From Microbacterium rhizosphaerae (GTDB lineage Bacteria > Actinomycetota > Actinomycetes > Actinomycetales > Microbacteriaceae), in assembly GCF_034120055.1 (NCBI RefSeq), contig NZ_CP139368.1, forward strand, positions 124,001 to 188,000: DNA of 64,000 nucleotides, written 5' to 3'. Of this stretch, positions 62,708 through 64,000 are shown piece after piece (the stretch's first letter is position 1; every line of letters starts with the position of its first letter). The notes under the pieces were generated by a model that saw only the letters and a program-made list of their open reading frames with translations, was not told the DNA's origin and searched no databases. The position numbers and the translations under genes are program-made.

Positions 62708-63460
62708 ATGTCCGACACGTGCCCGGCCGTCGTCCGGGTCGGCGACCTGCACGTCGAGGTCAGCGGAGCCGGCTCGACGGTGCTGCTCATCCACGGCAAC
62801 TCGGGCGACCTGCATTACTTCGACGACATCGTGCCGGTGCTGGAACGGCACTTCCGGGTCGTGCGCATGGACTGCCGCGGACAGGGACGCTCGGCGCGCG
62901 GCGATGGGCCGCTCACCATTCGTCGCATGGCCGACGATGCGGCCGACGTCATCCGCGCCACGCAGCAGGACGGCGAGCCCTTCGGGGTCGTGGGCTTCTC
63001 CGACGGCGCGAATGTCGCCATGTCGCTGGCCATCCATCACCCCGACGCGGTCTCGGCGCTCGTCCTGAACGCGGGCAACATCCGGCGCTCCGGTATGCAC
63101 CGCATCGTGCGCGCCCACCTGTGGCTGGTGCACGCGCTGCAGCGGATGCGGCGCCCCACCCCGCTCGTGAGGCAACGGCACGAGCTCAATCGCCTCATGC
63201 TCGATCAGCCCGGGATCCCGCGGGCGGCGCTCGCTCGCATCGCGGTGCCGACGCTCGTCCTGGCCGGGGCGCCCGACCTCATCCGACGCGCCCACACCCG
63301 GATGATCGCGCGGACCATCCCCGGCGCGCAGCTGCGGATCGTCCGCGGGGGAACGCACTTCCTGATGCGTCTGATGCCCGACGTCGCGAATCCGATGATC
63401 GATGCCTTCCTGCGCACGGGGATCGCACCCTTGGACGGCCCGCTCGTCGTGGACCGCTGA
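62708..63460 (+). CDS. Alpha/beta-hydrolase
   Basis: This alpha/beta-hydrolase fold protein of 250 residues has the oxyanion-side motif LIHGNSGDLH and the nucleophile elbow VGFSDGANVAM (Ser in GFSDG). The catalytic His is probably in RGGTHFLM near the C-terminus. Substrate is unknown. CAGACT lies seven bases before ATG 62708. The stop is four bases from the convergent shikimate dehydrogenase gene. Confidence 0.9.
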   Translation: MSDTCPAVVRVGDLHVEVSGAGSTVLLIHGNSGDLHYFDDIVPVLERHFRVVRMDCRGQGRSARGDGPLTIRRMADDAADVIRATQQDGEPFGVVGFSDGANVAMSLAIHHPDAVSALVLNAGNIRRSGMHRIVRAHLWLVHALQRMRRPTPLVRQRHELNRLMLDQPGIPRAALARIAVPTLVLAGAPDLIRRAHTRMIARTIPGAQLRIVRGGTHFLMRLMPDVANPMIDAFLRTGIAPLDGPLVVDR

Positions 63461-63464
63461 GACC

Positions 63465-64000
63465 CTACTCCCGGGAGAACGCCGAGGCCCGGGCCACCTG
63501 CTCCGGCGTGATCGCGACCCCGGTGTAGCGCTCGAACTGGCGCGCGGCCTGCAGCGCGATGACCTCCGCCCCGGTGATGACCGGCGTGCCCGCGGCGCGG
63601 GCGGCGACGATCAGCGGGGTCTCGGCCGGGAAGGCGACGACATCGAACACCGTATGCGCCGCATCCACCTGCGCCTGACCGAAGGCGAGGGTCTGCGCAT
63701 CCGGACCGTCCATGCCGAGCGGGGTGACGTTGACGATGACGCCTTCGACGGGTGCCGGGTCGCTCTCGACCCAGCGGTAGCCGTAGGTCGAGGCCAGCGC
63801 CGTGCCGGCCTCGCGATTGCGGGCGACGACCGTCACGTCGTCGAAGCCGCTGCCGTGGAACGCCGCGACGACGGCCTTCGCCATCCCTCCCGATCCGCGG
63901 ACGAGCACCGGCAGCGCCGGATCGACCGCATGCTCGGCGAGCAGCTGGGCGACGGCTTCGTAGTCGGTGTTGGATGCCGTGAGCCTGCCGTCGTCGTTCA
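63465..64000 (-). CDS. aroE: Shikimate dehydrogenase family protein, partial at window edge
   Basis: The frame is open to the end of the window, so only the C-terminal 178 or so residues are visible. They include SNTDYEAV (the substrate-binding NTD segment), the nucleotide loop LVRGSGGMAKAVV, the VARNREAGTALA strand and the final domain ending VARASAFSRE. This is an AroE-type fold. It may be the aromatic-pathway enzyme or a paralogue such as a quinate/shikimate dehydrogenase. The N-terminus lies beyond 64000. Confidence 0.85.
   Translation of the reverse strand, partial: NDDGRLTASNTDYEAVAQLLAEHAVDPALPVLVRGSGGMAKAVVAAFHGSGFDDVTVVARNREAGTALASTYGYRWVESDPAPVEGVIVNVTPLGMDGPDAQTLAFGQAQVDAAHTVFDVVAFPAETPLIVAARAAGTPVITGAEVIALQAARQFERYTGVAITPEQVARASAFSRE

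Overview
This window is a gene-dense, very high-GC actinobacterial chromosome segment. Several features point to Microbacteriaceae, most likely Microbacterium or a close relative. These are the DUF3073 protein, the DUF3516-type Ski2-like helicase, the Rv2578c-type radical SAM protein, the asymmetric ABC exporter pair, and the frequent leaderless starts in which a TAnnnT -10 box sits six bases before ATG or GTG. The genus is inferred from gene content and style. No rRNA, tRNA, transposase, prophage or CRISPR array was found, so this reads as ordinary chromosome with a notable load of intergenic repeats.

Layout. 1-1002: the 3' part of a degenerate resolvase-like gene and a tag DNA glycosylase. 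1079-8891: a seven-gene operon with its own promoter and operator (ABC sugar importer without ATPase, LacI repressor, Gfo/Idh oxidoreductase, threonine dehydrogenase tdh, glycine C-acetyltransferase kbl). 9248-15284, minus strand: an acyl-CoA oxidase/dehydrogenase followed by a heterodimeric ABC exporter. 15285-17125: two repeat arrays flanking a DUF559-type nuclease-like gene. 17180-20967: lysA, an amino-acid permease and a tandem universal stress protein. 21278-26780, minus strand: a GH3 glycosidase, fhs and recQ. 26940-32629: a dicarboxylate symporter, a small acetyltransferase-like protein, a GH3 lipoprotein and the DUF3516 helicase. 32706-36875: pirin and a three-gene ECF vitamin transporter resembling YkoEDC. 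37373-43260: an acyl-CoA dehydrogenase, an M15 peptidase, a quinone-oxidoreductase-like enzyme, a radical SAM protein, and a divergent MBL hydrolase/TetR pair. 43315-51470: a DEAD-box RNA helicase with a long repetitive N-terminus, an aldose 1-epimerase, a stand-alone RND exporter and topoisomerase IB. 51604-54965: a TipA-like MerR regulator, a DUF4097/PadR operon, a stress protein and DUF3073. 55007-62642: an MFS transporter, purM-purF, three small conserved genes, purD and a siderophore-interacting protein. 62708-64000: an alpha/beta hydrolase and a partial shikimate dehydrogenase.

Genes working together. The first operon couples import of a sugar-like solute to an oxidoreductase and to the complete two-step threonine-to-glycine pathway, under one probable LacI operator. 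purM, purF and purD give three steps of purine synthesis, and fhs supplies formyl-tetrahydrofolate for the same pathway. TetR, MerR/TipA and PadR each have a convincing palindrome at the promoter they probably control.

The most unusual feature is a family of dyads of the form TGTCAC-N24-GTGACA. They occur in tandem arrays with a 61-63 bp period at four intergenic loci. Arm spacing is fixed, but the interior sequence differs from array to array. Two of the arrays bracket the nuclease-like gene. A second repeat family, built on a GGTCCCTGAGCC core, has entered four protein-coding genes without breaking frame and has expanded three-fold inside recQ.
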